Of a DNA stretch of 64,000 nucleotides, positions 34,036 to 46,500 are shown one piece after another (within the stretch, counting starts at the first letter, position 1; each line of letters opens with the position of its first letter). Under the pieces are notes generated by a model. It was not told where the DNA came from, ran no database searches, and worked only from the letters and a program-made list of their open reading frames with translations. A program made the position numbers and the translations under genes. The stretch is from positions 4,597,658 to 4,661,657 of the forward strand of contig NC_079905.1 in NCBI RefSeq assembly GCF_024868665.1. The letters run 5' to 3'. Source of the stretch: Triplophysa rosa (lineage: Eukaryota > Chordata > Actinopteri > Cypriniformes > Nemacheilidae).

Positions 34036-36801
34036 AATAATAGTCCTTAACCAAAAGTGGAAGAGCACGAATTTGTCTTTTTGTCTTGTATTTGCAATTA
34101 AGTGAGTTTTTTCCTAATAAATCCAATTCACTAAATTTCTCAATTTGTCTTGCTGTGTGTTTTGGTTAGCTGGAGGTTGTGGCTTTGAGTGCACGTTGTA
34201 AAAATGAGGGTTCCTAATTTTATAGCAGACAAAAGGCTGTGTAAATACACCGGGCTAGTATATTATATTTTTTGGCTGCCGGAGCAAACAGCGATTAAAC
34301 GGTTGGGAGTGACAGGTGCTGAAAGAGTGTGAAAGTAGGAGGAAGAGATGCCTTCACTGTTTTGTAGGGTATCTTTGGATTGTTGATAGTGTAACATTGA
34401 TTCACTTTGATGTTATCACTGAGCAGGAATAACTTTGTCAGTCAGCCACTCTTGGCTCATGCACTTAGAAAAGTGATGTCGCTGCAAGAAGAATTACACA
34501 TGCATAGTTTTGAATAAATAGTTTTACTTTATTTTGTTCCTCTAGCTTAACTGAAATAGAAGTGTCATGGATTTCGCTTCCCAGGAAGAACCTGTACTGC
34601 TAAAATGTAAATCTGCCAAATATTTACAGTACATGTAAATATGTTAGTGTATCTGCACACGAACGCCCGCTTGCATTGATTCTTCGTCCCACTTCCCCCA
34701 AGACTTTTCCCGCAGCCATTTTACAATACAAGGTACCATTTCTTTTTGGCATCTTCTCCTTAAAGAGAGGAGGGACGGGAGAGCGAATAACAGAGTAACA
34801 AGAAGCGGAGTACGACCCACAACGCTGAGGAAATAGGGGAATGATTGTCACTAAGGGAGGGACGGACGAGGAAAAAGTATGAGGGAGGGAGCGCTGGGGA
34901 AAATGTGTTTTCGATTAACAGGAACACAACGACTCTAGTTTGACCGCTGTACGGCTAGATTTCCAAGTGAGTGTTACGGAGAAAAGTGGATGAGTGTGAG
35001 GAAGAAGAGAGTGATAGAACGGGGTGAAAGGGTAGGTCGGGCAGAACGAGAGAGGTGTGACTTTTGGATTGCGCTGTGCGAAACGGGATTCGGTAGATGG
35101 GAGAGTGAGGGTGTGTTTAAAAGAAATGGGGTGAGTAATTGTAGTAAACACGGAGAAGTGAGAGTAGGGGGGGGGAGAAAGGCAGGACTCCAAGTTCTGG
35201 AGCGCAGTTTATAGTTGTGGTGATTTCACACAAAACGACACACAATATAAAAGACCACCGCTAATGAAACAACACTCTGTAAAATGGCACTCAGAGCTTT
35301 GTCCTCGTGCCGAGACTTAAACAGCCGTAACCGTTCCGTGTACCATTCAGATGACCTAGGCGTTCCTAATAGACTTGTATAATCTTTAAACTTCTGCTCT
35401 CGGTGGGGCATGGAGAAACTCTGCCCAGCTGCCCCTCCTCTTTTTTTCCGTCGTTCATTCACTGGCTGGCGGTCTTCGTTTGTCTGACTGGCACTCATAA
35501 AGGGCTTGAAAAGGTGACTGGATCCTCTGTCTCCCAGAGGGCCCTTTATGGCGAGGTCACTGCTCTAACTTGCTTCTCAATGACCTGACCCTCAGAAAGC
35601 ACCTGTGGTTTGCGTGGTACTAAATTACTCCGTGGCCTTTTGTTTTGCAGGTGCGTAGGGGGCATAAGGTTACTTGTCTCAACCCCCAGTACTTTTTTTA
35701 GGAATACCAGAGAAGTTTATATTCTCTGTCTTTTATTATCCAAGTCAATTTTGTTAGACAGCCACCTAATTAATTACAAGCGTTGTAAAAAGGATTGTTA
35801 TTTTGCTTGTTAACTGTTTAGAGTTTCCAATAACCAAAAATGTTCTCCACAGGGCTTGGCTGCAAGAAGCTTTTCGTGAAAGTTAAGCCTGGATTTTGAT
35901 GGATATCTGAATATTTAGAATATTCACACAAAAAATAAATCTTCTATTTTCATTTTATAATCCAAGTCATTCCAAAATCCCAAAATAGTCTTGTTGATGA
36001 TCTTTTGTGAACTGAATTACATTTAAGGTCAACAATTACATTTAATTAAACATTTTGTGTATTCCATGTCTAAACATTGTTTCAATTATTACATAGAATG
36101 TTATTCTTATGTTTTAACCTTACTTTCCGGTGAATTATGGTTTTTAGAATGTAACATTTACAACAATATAAAAAGAGCAGTTGTGTTTTATCTGGAAAAA
36201 AAATCATAATTTCACAAGTTTATAGCATTATATTATATTAAAATGCTGCTGTTATCACCTTATACTGGTTTCAACATGAAATTAATGTGAAACATGTTTT
36301 CTGAAGCTAACAACACATTTGTGATAACAAAACATTAATAGTTTGAGCATATTTAGCACTCAGTACTTTTTCATTGTCTATTCATCGCTTGTTCATTGCA
36401 ACAAACAGATCAGCACTGTACATTCAAATGTGGTGGCACTTCGAATCTTGTTGGTTCTTAGACACGTAAGAACCAATGAGATTCACAGTTACTGCACTGA
36501 TCTGTATGGAGCTTGTTGACCTCCAATAAGAATATCAAGTGACAGCATTTTAATATAAAATTATTGAAATATCATATCTGACAGATTCATATTTAATATT
36601 TTAAGTGTTCTTTTATATTTTACGAATTCTATGAGACGTGTAAGGGTCTAACCTTCTAGCATCAGATGTATTTGTGGTGGTATCCATGTTTGCAAGGCCA
36701 TTCTGTGTTAATAATTAAATTAAAGGTTAAGGCTGTCCCAGACGTGCAGCTCATTTGTCTGTTGGTCTTAACACCCCCCTTCCCTGTCTTTATCTCCACA
36801 G
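34036..36801 (+). other. ash1l 5' intron, remainder
   Basis: The 2.8 kb before the first coding exon hold no recognisable coding exon. A G/A-rich zone at 34850-35180 gives spurious frames on both strands. The rest is AT-rich intron. Non-coding leader exons could be hidden here. Confidence 0.4.
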
Positions 36802-37577
36802 TTTGAAGGTGAGAGGGCTGGGCACTTGGGAAGCGACGCTGTTTCAACATAGGGATTCAAGGATTTCTTTCCAACCTCTGCTAGCCCCCTTCCCCCTTCC
36901 CCTCTATTGCAATTTCAACCTGACATCTACACAGACGTCCTATATTCAACTATACCTGAGATCATCCTGTCCCTCTCAAGCCCCCCTTGTTCCCAACATC
37001 ACCAATGGATCAGAGGACGCAGGGGGGGTCCTCCACGCCTCCCCCCCTCCCTGCAAATGCCCCACCAGCAGAACGTGACAAAGAGGGAGTAGGAGGAAAG
37101 AGAGACGATGAAGAGGAGAAAAAGAAATGGGAGAAACCAAGAGATGGGGTGCAGACTGAACCTTGTGGTCCAGAGAGTGGGACCACTGACCCGCAGCAGC
37201 AGTCCCCACACTTCTCAGTCAAAGAAACCAGTTTTTCTGAGGGCAACGTTAAACTCAAGATAGGCCTGCAGGCCAAACGCATGAAGAAGCCTCCTAAGAT
37301 CCTGGAGAACTACGTTTGTCGGCCTGCTTTCCGAGCTACAGTAAGGCATAGCGGAGGCAGAGGTGGAGGGCGTGTTAATCGAGCGGGTGGAACCGGTGAC
37401 GGAAGTGGCCACACTTCAAGCCCATCTCGTGGAAAAGAAGTAGAGAAAAGCCCCACTGTGAACCGAGGAGCACCTCCACCATCTGGCGTGCCCAGTACAT
37501 CCCCCTTACCTTCTCTTCCACCTCCCGTTTCCACCAGCCCAGTCACTCCTGTCAATGGAAGTGCTCCAGCAAAAAAG
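36802..37577 (+). other. ash1l: ash1l first coding exon with 203-nt leader
   Basis: The acceptor TCTCCACAG precedes 36802 and the donor AAAAAAG|GTAAGC follows 37577. The conserved N-terminal block reads [20 protein letters not shown] then [14 protein letters not shown], as in other vertebrate ASH1L proteins. Here it is preceded by a fish-type proline-rich stretch. Confidence 0.9.
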
Positions 37578-40500
37578 GTAAGCTCGGGCATGTGCAACAT
37601 TTCCTAAATATTTAAGAAACTGTCAAATATTAGAAACTTTTAAATAACAGGCATGCGGTTCAGATCAGTTTAAAAGCCCCAAATCAATTTTAACATGACT
37701 GAAAGGGATAGACGAACTCTCAAATGATCCTATCCACTTTCTTTTCACAAGGCTTATTGTGTATTCATCAGATAAACAAAATAGCAGACCCTCCTACATT
37801 TTCTTTCTTGCTCTCTGCCTTTCAAATACCTGCATTTGCCTGCTCTCTCATACACTTATTTTATTGTTCTTTTGTGTTGTTTTTCCTCCTTTTTTGCCCT
37901 AACTTAATTTTTATTTGTAAGACATTGTAAATTTAAACAACTTTTTTCATTTTTAGTATATATGGAAATTAATATTAACCAAAATTAATTGCTGGTGTAT
38001 ATTATTAGAAATTTGTTATAAGTAGTTTCAAGTTATTTTATTGCATTACATTTTTTGTATTAACTAATGTTTGCGAATGGTTACGATTTAACCTTTTTTT
38101 TATTGTGTGACCCAGAGTGTGCAGTAATTCATTATATTTTGTCTCCTGTTTTACAGTGAACCTGTGGCTCATGTGCATTTTTTCTCCTGTTTCAGGGTCC
38201 TCCAAAACTTGCCTGTAAGTCTGAGGGAAAGGCTGATGTAAAATCTGTCGCCTCTTCAGAGAGACCCCTTAACCTTCATCGCCCCATAACAGAAAGCAAA
38301 TCGCACTCCTCTGGAAAGAAAAGCCACCTTCCACAAACCAACCCTGCCACTGTCACATCACCAACGGTGTCCCCAACCACACAGTCACCGCAGGACCCCA
38401 AAACAGATGGGATTTTAAAAACTCAATACATTTATGCTGATGGACAAAAGGAGCAAGATAAAGGAGTGCCAGCCTGGGGTGCCCCTACCGTCACAGAGAA
38501 ACTTGCTCAGCTCATTGCTACATGTCCGCCTTCAAAGTGCCCTAAACCAAAAGTCCGGAAGGTGTCACCAGCTCCACCACCCAGTAGTTCGCCACCCTTG
38601 ATTTCTAATCTTCAGCGCCCTGAACGGGCTATGGCCAATAGGAACACCTATTCCAGGGCAGGGCACCATTCTCCACCTCAGCCTGTTTCACGGCCCCCAG
38701 GTCGCCCATATGGGTCCAAAAATAAAGACAGTATCCTGGAGAAATTATCTGGGACCTCTAGAAAAGAGGAATCAGATGGACTTCCAAAAGGAATCACAAA
38801 TAGCAGCAGCAGCACAACAACCACCACTAGTACTGCACTTTCTCACAGTAGCCGCTTAACAACAACAACAAATGATACGACTGACAACAGAACCATCAAC
38901 GGTATGAAATCACAGTCTCGTCTTGGGCATTGCCCACCTCATTCTTCCTCACCTTCCTCTTCATCCTCTTTCTTAGAGAGGATAGGAAACACAAGCTCTC
39001 ACATTAGCTCGGCCAGCTCCCTAACGTCACGGTCAAAACCAAGCCCCTCTCAGACTGAGGAGTTTACAGAGAAAGACAAAGAGCGTGACAGAGATAAAGA
39101 CACAGACAGTCCCAGAGATTTAAGTAGGAGCTCCACTCCAGCCATGCCAGGGAAACAGGATGCTAAAGAACGGTGTTCCCTCTCTGCTCTTCGAGGTGAG
39201 AGAGGCAAGAGCTCAAGCCCAGTCAAACGTAGTCCCAATCAGGAAAGTCATGTTAGTGGGGTACAAAGTCCCGCTGAGTCCACCAAATGCACTATTTCAC
39301 CTTCTAACACTTCTGGTGCCAGCAAGAGCCCACCACCACTATGTGATGACACAGAGGACGTATCTCCTGAATCACCAGCCGAGCAGGATTCTAAACCCCT
39401 TAAGAAGCGGCGGGGGCGACGACCCCGGTGGACTAAGGTGGTCAATCGCACTCAGAGGCCGTTACAAGAAGATGCTCTTAACCACCTGAAACACACCACA
39501 CCAATGCCCTCAGGCTTTGTCCCCTCATCACCTATTCGACGGCCTGTGGGGCGGCCTCCCAATTCCAATCGTATTCCCCCTGTAGTTTCACAACTTTTTG
39601 AATACCCACCCAAGAAAAGGGGGCGTCCCAAATCCAAAATGCCTCGGTTGGATGCGCCTGCTCGTGGCCGCCCCCCAAACAAACTGCCACCCTCAAAAGT
39701 GTACTCAATACTTAAGTCTAAAGAAGAGCAGGACCCGCCTGTTTTGCACCCTGAAGTGGATTTAAATCCACCTAAACCCATGCCTAGAAAACGAGGTAGA
39801 CCCAAACGCTTGCCTCCAACCCTTCCACAAGAAACCCAGCCACCCACACTTGCTCCTGAGTCAGGGGACGCTTCTGCAGGTGATAAAGCTTTTCGTAACA
39901 AAGGCAATGGGCAGCTCATAATGAAGACCATCATAGGCAAAATCAATAAAATGAAGACGGTGAAACGTAAGAGGCTCCTCAACCAAATATTGCTCGGATC
40001 GGGCTCAGGAACTACTGAGCAGGATAGCCCCAAAAGCAGTGGAGGACCAGGGCCCGTGGCTAATACAACACAGTCTCTTTCATCACTTGCTGCTACGTTT
40101 GGGGGCAAATTGGGGCCTCAGATCAATGTTAGCAAAAAGGGAACGATATATATGGGTAAAAGAAGGGGTCGTAAACCAAAAACATCAGCTAATCTCTCCA
40201 TAGGTGCGCCTACACCGCCGCCAGAACCTTTTTTGTCCCCAAACACATCCTCCCCGCACCGTCTTCACCAGTCACAGGCCTTACAAAACCAGCAACACCA
40301 GTTACCACAATCTGAGGTGTTCCCCTCTCCATCGCTCTCACAATCAAGTGGAGGGCAAAGTCCCATTAGCGATGCTAGCTTTGTTGAGCCCGGTTCGGTG
40401 CACTTTTCCTCCCACCCACACTTCAGCCATTCCCATCAGGGCCACCACACGTTCTCATTTCCCCCACCGACTTTTTCAGCCCCCTCTGCTCGTACTATGG

Positions 40501-43500
40501 CAAGCCCCACATCATCCACAGCACATCCATCTCAAAAGAAATCATCGTGCCGTGGCTACCACCATCACCACCACCACTACAGACAGCACTACCATTATCG
40601 CAAGCTTTCTCCCCCAAGGCCATTATTGCCCACCTCTCCCGCTCCTCTTAGTGAGCTCAAGGAAGCTACACCTTCCCCAGTCAGTGAATCACACAGTGAA
40701 GAGACTGTACCCAGTGACAGTGGGATTGGAACTGACAACAACAGCACCTCGGACCGTGGAGAAAAGGCAGGTAGTGCCAGTGGTTTAGCCGGTGTTGGAG
40801 TCCCACAGGGTATGGCAAGCGGGCTCCTAATGCCCGGTGTCATGAGTTCAGCCATGGGAGTAGGAATGGGACTCTCCTCCAGAGGTAGAAAGAGGCACTC
40901 ATCTTCAGTTCTTTTAGATCGTCCTTCACCCACACCCTCCCCACTTGGAGCAAGAGCATCACCTGACCCAAGAAGACCCCACCCAGCCGCTCCATCTTCT
41001 TCATTGGTTGGACATAAAGAGAAGCACAAACATAAGTGCAAACGTCGTGCCCACAGCTGCCCTAGCTATGACAAACTAAAAAGGCAAAAACGCAAGCGTA
41101 AGAAGAAATACCTGCAGCTGCGTTCGCGGCGGCAGGACCCAGACTTCTTGGCTGATTTGGATGAGATCTGCGTGCGCCTCAGTGACGTTCGAATCGCTCA
41201 TCGCACACCTGCACTTCGTTTAGGTAGCAGCTTGGGTCTGGGTGCAGGCCCTGGTCGTGGGTCTGGGTTGGGCGGTGCCAGAGCCAGTAGCACACTTGGG
41301 AGTGGAACCAATCCCCCACCCCATCACTATTTACATAGAGACCTCTTGCCCACCATCTTCAGAATCAATTTTAGCGGGTATTACTCCCCTCACCCAGCCT
41401 ACCCGTGCGATTCTCTTCATTATGTCCGTAAGCCTGACCTTAAAAAGAAAAGAGGGCGGCCACCCAAGCTCAGAGAATCCATGTCAGAGGTACCTTTTGT
41501 ACCTGGGTTAGGCTTTCCGCTCTCAAGTGGAGGTTTCTATCACCCCTCCTATGGTGTCCCATACTCGTCTGCCCCGCTGGGACTTGGCTACTATCGTGGT
41601 TATACTCCAGCAAGTGCCCTTTACCCACACCCCCACCATCAGGCTTCCCACTCAGGCCCGTCACACCATGTGCATCCCCCTTCCTTTGCTCCACCTCCGC
41701 CCCCTACTTATGTCCATCATCACCCATCTCACCTTCTTCTTAACCCTTCCAAATTTCACAAGAAGAAACATAAGCTGCTCAGGCAGGAGTACTTAGGTGG
41801 AGGTCGCTCCTCAGTTCTCTATCCTGCCATGTCGTCTGAGCTCTCATTTGGCTGGCACCACAAACATAAGCATAGGCATAAGCACCGTGATCGCTGTGGA
41901 GAAGAGGAGGGTGATGATGGTGGTGTTGTTAGTAGAAGTGGAGGAGGTGAAGGCTTAGGTGCAGGACGGGGGGAGCGAGGGAGCGTAGAGTCTCTTCAAC
42001 GATGCCGGTTTGGTAGAGATGGCTCTGCCGATTCCAGTGCTAACAAACAAACAGCATCTGCCAACTCCCCTTCCTCCTCCTCCTCTTCTTCTGCAGAAAG
42101 GTATAAGCGAAAAGAGGCCTCAATGTCATGTCTCGGGCCTTCACGGCTTTCTTTGGCCAGTGGGAACCGGGGACATCACCCTGTAGACTCCTGGTTCAGG
42201 ATGGGGAGTACTGAAAGTACAGATTACTCCAAACTCTCCAGAAACCAGTCACTTTCTGGATCTGGTCCGTTCTCTGAAGGACATGCACAAAATGCAGCGG
42301 AGTGCTCAGAAAGTGAGGAGGAAGATCCCACTTCTCCTATCGAGGAGGTGGAGAGCAGCCACCACACCAACCTGTTCGCATCTGCACTATCTCGGAACGC
42401 CCTCAGAGGGAGTCACAGCAAAAAAGGGGGAGCTTCAGAGAGCTCCAGCCTTCCGCGGATGGACCGGACCATGAGAAGGGATCGTTCCACATCTGCAGAG
42501 AGGAGAGAGCTGGGTAAGTGAGATCTTATGAACCAATAAACCTCATTTTATTGTAATGAAGTCGTTGTTAGTCATAAGCACGCTCAGTTCACAAAAAGGT
42601 TCTAAAGAGGGTATATGCAAATCTGTGCTTGAACGTCCTGAGGTGACCCAGATCTCATTTGACATTGTGAAGGTTGCAGAGTTAATGCAGTGAGGTGTAG
42701 TCATTCTCCAAATATAGCTCTACCTTAGCGTCCTTCATAATTCTGTACTGAAATTTTATTGGCCGTCACTTGCTTCAGTGCATTACACAAATTTATGATT
42801 AGCTTCCAGAGCTTCTTGTCGGTGTCCGGTATTGATTCCACCACAAGTGCTTTGCACAACCGGTTTAAGAGGTGGTTGACACAAGATTTGTTGAAGATGC
42901 TGCTTTTAGTTCCTTAGATCCTTTAATATGTAATATCTCCTGTGTTTCTTTAAATGATTACTACTGCTTAACCAAGGCAAATAGCATAATTTTTTTTAAC
43001 ATTTTTGTGCTTTATTTACATTTGCTGTTAATTTCTTAGTCATTGTATTTGCACATATGTGCTCATGCATAGAGGGTCCCTAGTGAGACGGCAAAGTGTA
43101 GTATGTAATCCAGGATTAGAGCTCAGGACATGAGGTCATCCAGCGGTCATTGACTACACCATTAATTCACTGTAGCGGCAAAAGCGATAGAGAAAGTGAT
43201 GAGAAAGAGTAAAAGGAGGATTAAGGACTGGAAGTAAAAAACGATGTTAAAAACAAGACTCAGCCTCACAGGCAGTGAAAAAGATGTAGGAGAGATGGTG
43301 GATAAACTGGACCCTACATGTAATAGGTAGTTTGGTAGACTTGAAATGTAGGCTGGGATTGACATGACGCAAAATGTAAAATCTGAAATGTTAAATGTAT
43401 AAAGATGGGTTTGACTGATAATAGACTACTAGACTGTGTTGAAAATGAGAGTAAGTTCATTAAAGGGATAATGGATGATAGTGAGTTAATGGGCTGCTGC

Positions 43501-46500
43501 GCACACAAACACTGGCTGATTTTTTGCTGAATCTGTAAGATTGTTATTTTCCGCAGCTTTTAAATTAGGCCAGTAGGAGATCATGAGATAATTGGATGAA
43601 TTGGATTGTAAATGAGGTTGTAGGTTTTTACATTAGAAAAGATGACCCAGACTTCAATCTGCCATTTATCTACTAAAAAAAACTTTCTTTTCATGAAGAA
43701 AATTAACTTACCAAGACTTTAAAGGAGTAGTTTGAAATGACAAGAGGGTGAGTAAATGACAGAACTTTCATTTTGCAGTTGAACTACTCTTTTAAGAGCT
43801 AGCAGAGGCCAAGTGCATACTACACTCGTACCCTGCAGCCATTTAAAGGGATAGTTCACCTAAAAATAAAAATTCTGTCATAATTTACTCATCCTCATGT
43901 CGTTTAAAACCTGTATATTGCTCTTTCTTCTATGGAACACAAAAGAAGATATTTGAAGAAATGTTTCAGTGGTTTTGTGTCCATTCAAAAGAAGTCAACG
44001 GGGGCCTACGGTGTTACCAACGTTCTTCAAAATACCTTCCTTTGTGTTCTGTGGAAGAATAAAGTCATACAGGTTTGAAATGACATGAGGGTGAACTATC
44101 CCTTTAAAGACTTTAAGAGAGAGTTTCTTGTTTTCTGTCATGTTTGGTCAGTTGTATCCAGGATCCTGTACTTTATTCTAATAGGTTTCTTTTTAAGACA
44201 ATCTTGTTATTGTAATTTATTCTAATTGGAAGTTTCTTTTTCAGACAGTGTTGTATTTTTATGGAACCTCACAAGTGACCATTACGCAATGCTACTTGGG
44301 TAGCAACTAAATATGCCACACAAATAGCTCTCCACACAGAACACTTGACCTGGAGTTTATCTCAATAGATTTAATAAAGATTGACTTTATTATGTTACTT
44401 GATTTTGGATTCATCTAATTAACATGAATTAACATAAAACAACATCAAATTAATAATAATAATACTAAACAACTTTAAATATTCTATAAAAACTGTGCTT
44501 ATTGGGTTTTGAAATGAAGCAAAAGTATATTTTTTATTATTATATACCAGCCACTCAAGCTTCTTTGTGTCTTTTATCTTGTAGGAAATGCATCCGGCTC
44601 ACAAAACCGAAGCGGTCAATCCAGTGTACCTGAGGGTCCCGAGGGTCCCCACCACAGGCACCACCATCACCACCACCCTCCTCTATCCCTCTCTCACTCT
44701 TCTTCTTGCCTTTCTCACGGCACTCTTGACCAGTCTGGTAGCGGGGCTGCTCACCGCCCCGCCAGCCGCCAGGCCAGTCCCTCCACGTGTTCCTCCCAGC
44801 CTGCGTGTTGTCTGGACTCCCCCCCTTCCCACCATTCCCACCGATTAGCCCCACCCCCTGCCAAAAACAACCTGCACCACGTCAACAAGATCCTCCGTGC
44901 TAAAAAGCTTCAGAGGCAGGCGCGCACAGGAAACAACGTGGTGAAAAAACGGGGCCCGGGACGTCCGCGAAAGTACCCGCTGCCCTCGCCTCCACCATCG
45001 CCGCCACCCCAGGCGTCCGAACCGGAGAACAACCCAACACCTGACCGGAGACCCGACAGAGGGGGCGTGGTCTGGGAGGGAGACACCGTGGTCGACGTCA
45101 TCGAGTCAGTCGTGCAGAGTCAGCACAGAAAGGGACGGAAGCGGAAGCACTGGGAGCGGGAGCCTGATGAAGGTGAGGAAGAAGAAGAGGTGGCAGAGGA
45201 GGAAAGAGAGGAAGAGGAGGAAGAACGGCCTAGGGAGGCTAGAGAGGAAGAAATGGTACCCAACCCTAGGACAGAAGGACAGAGGGGATGGTTGACACAG
45301 GAGGAAGTGCATTGTTTTCGCAGGTAATTAATACAAATTCTGTCGTTGTTTATTCACCCTTACGTCGTTCAAAGCCTGTATATGACATAAGGATATACAG
45401 TATCATTTAAGAATTTTCAATAGAGCAACCTTTTGATTTATTGGCTCTTATTTTGCAGTGCACTAGAGGGAAAACCTGATGACCAACCCACCCCAGAACA
45501 ACCAGGCCCCACTTCAGTGGAACAAGCCCCCAACACATCAGTGACCAGCCAACGGGAGAAGAGACCTGCTAGGCCACCCAAAAAGAAGTTCCAGAAGGCA
45601 GGACTGTACTCTGATGTGTACAAGACAGATGAGTAAGCAGATCCGAAAAAAATACTATTCAACTAAAACCATAAACCATGTGCAATGTGTGTGTTTATGT
45701 GATTTGTCTTCATTTCTGATTATTTCAGTAATGTTGAATTTCTGTTGTTATTTGTATGACCTGTATTATATTGTTGTCTTGTATTGTTATGACTTATTAA
45801 AGGGATAGTTCACCTAAAAATTTAAAATTCTGTTTTTCTTTATTCACCCTCATTTCATTCAAAACCTTTATATGACTCTTTCTTCTGTGGAACCAGAAAG
45901 AAGATATTTTGAGAAATGCGATTTTGTGTTCATAAAATGGAAGTCAATGGAGTCCAGTCTTGTTTGTCTACCGGCGTTCTTCAAAATATCTTCTTTTGTG
46001 TTCTGCAGATTAAAGAAAGTCATGCAGATTTGAAATAACGTGAGGGTATGTAAATGATGTGTAAAAGTGGCTATAAATATAACGCATTATTATTATTTTA
46101 GCACATATAGGGGGTCGTGATATATGGCTTTACTGTAATGCACAGGCTCTAGTGCTTATTGTTTTTTTTAAACAGCAACAGAATAAAAGGATACCAAGGT
46201 TCAATAAACCACATTTAAAGGGATAGTTCACCCAAAAAATGAGAATTTTGTCAAGAATTACTCGACCTCAGGTTGCTCCAAATCTGTGTAAATTTCTTTG
46301 TTCTGTTGAACACAAAGACAGATATTTGGAAGAATGTTAGCATCTGGCATGTCTGGGGCTCCATGACTACTGTTAAATGCCAAGAACTGTTTTCTTTTGT
46401 GTGTAACAGAAAAAAAAATACAATAATTATGTTTACTATGGTAGTCATTGGTGCCCCAGAAAAGAAATACATTTATACAGATTTGAAACAACTTGAGGAT

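Noticed and set aside
34850..35220. G/A-rich frames on both strands in the ash1l 5' intron
   Set aside because: Low-complexity composition produces open frames on both strands; there are no conserved motifs or matched splice sites.
36987..37004. Start of ash1l at a TTG six codons upstream of ATG 37005
   Set aside because: A TTG start is not expected for a vertebrate nuclear gene; the ATG at 37005 is the first in frame after a stop at 36957 and gives the expected N-terminus.
39452..41041. Antisense open frames of 218 and 148 residues opposite ash1l exon 2
   Set aside because: They lie wholly inside a GC-richer conserved exon, show glycine/serine-rich shadow composition and have no splice or promoter context.
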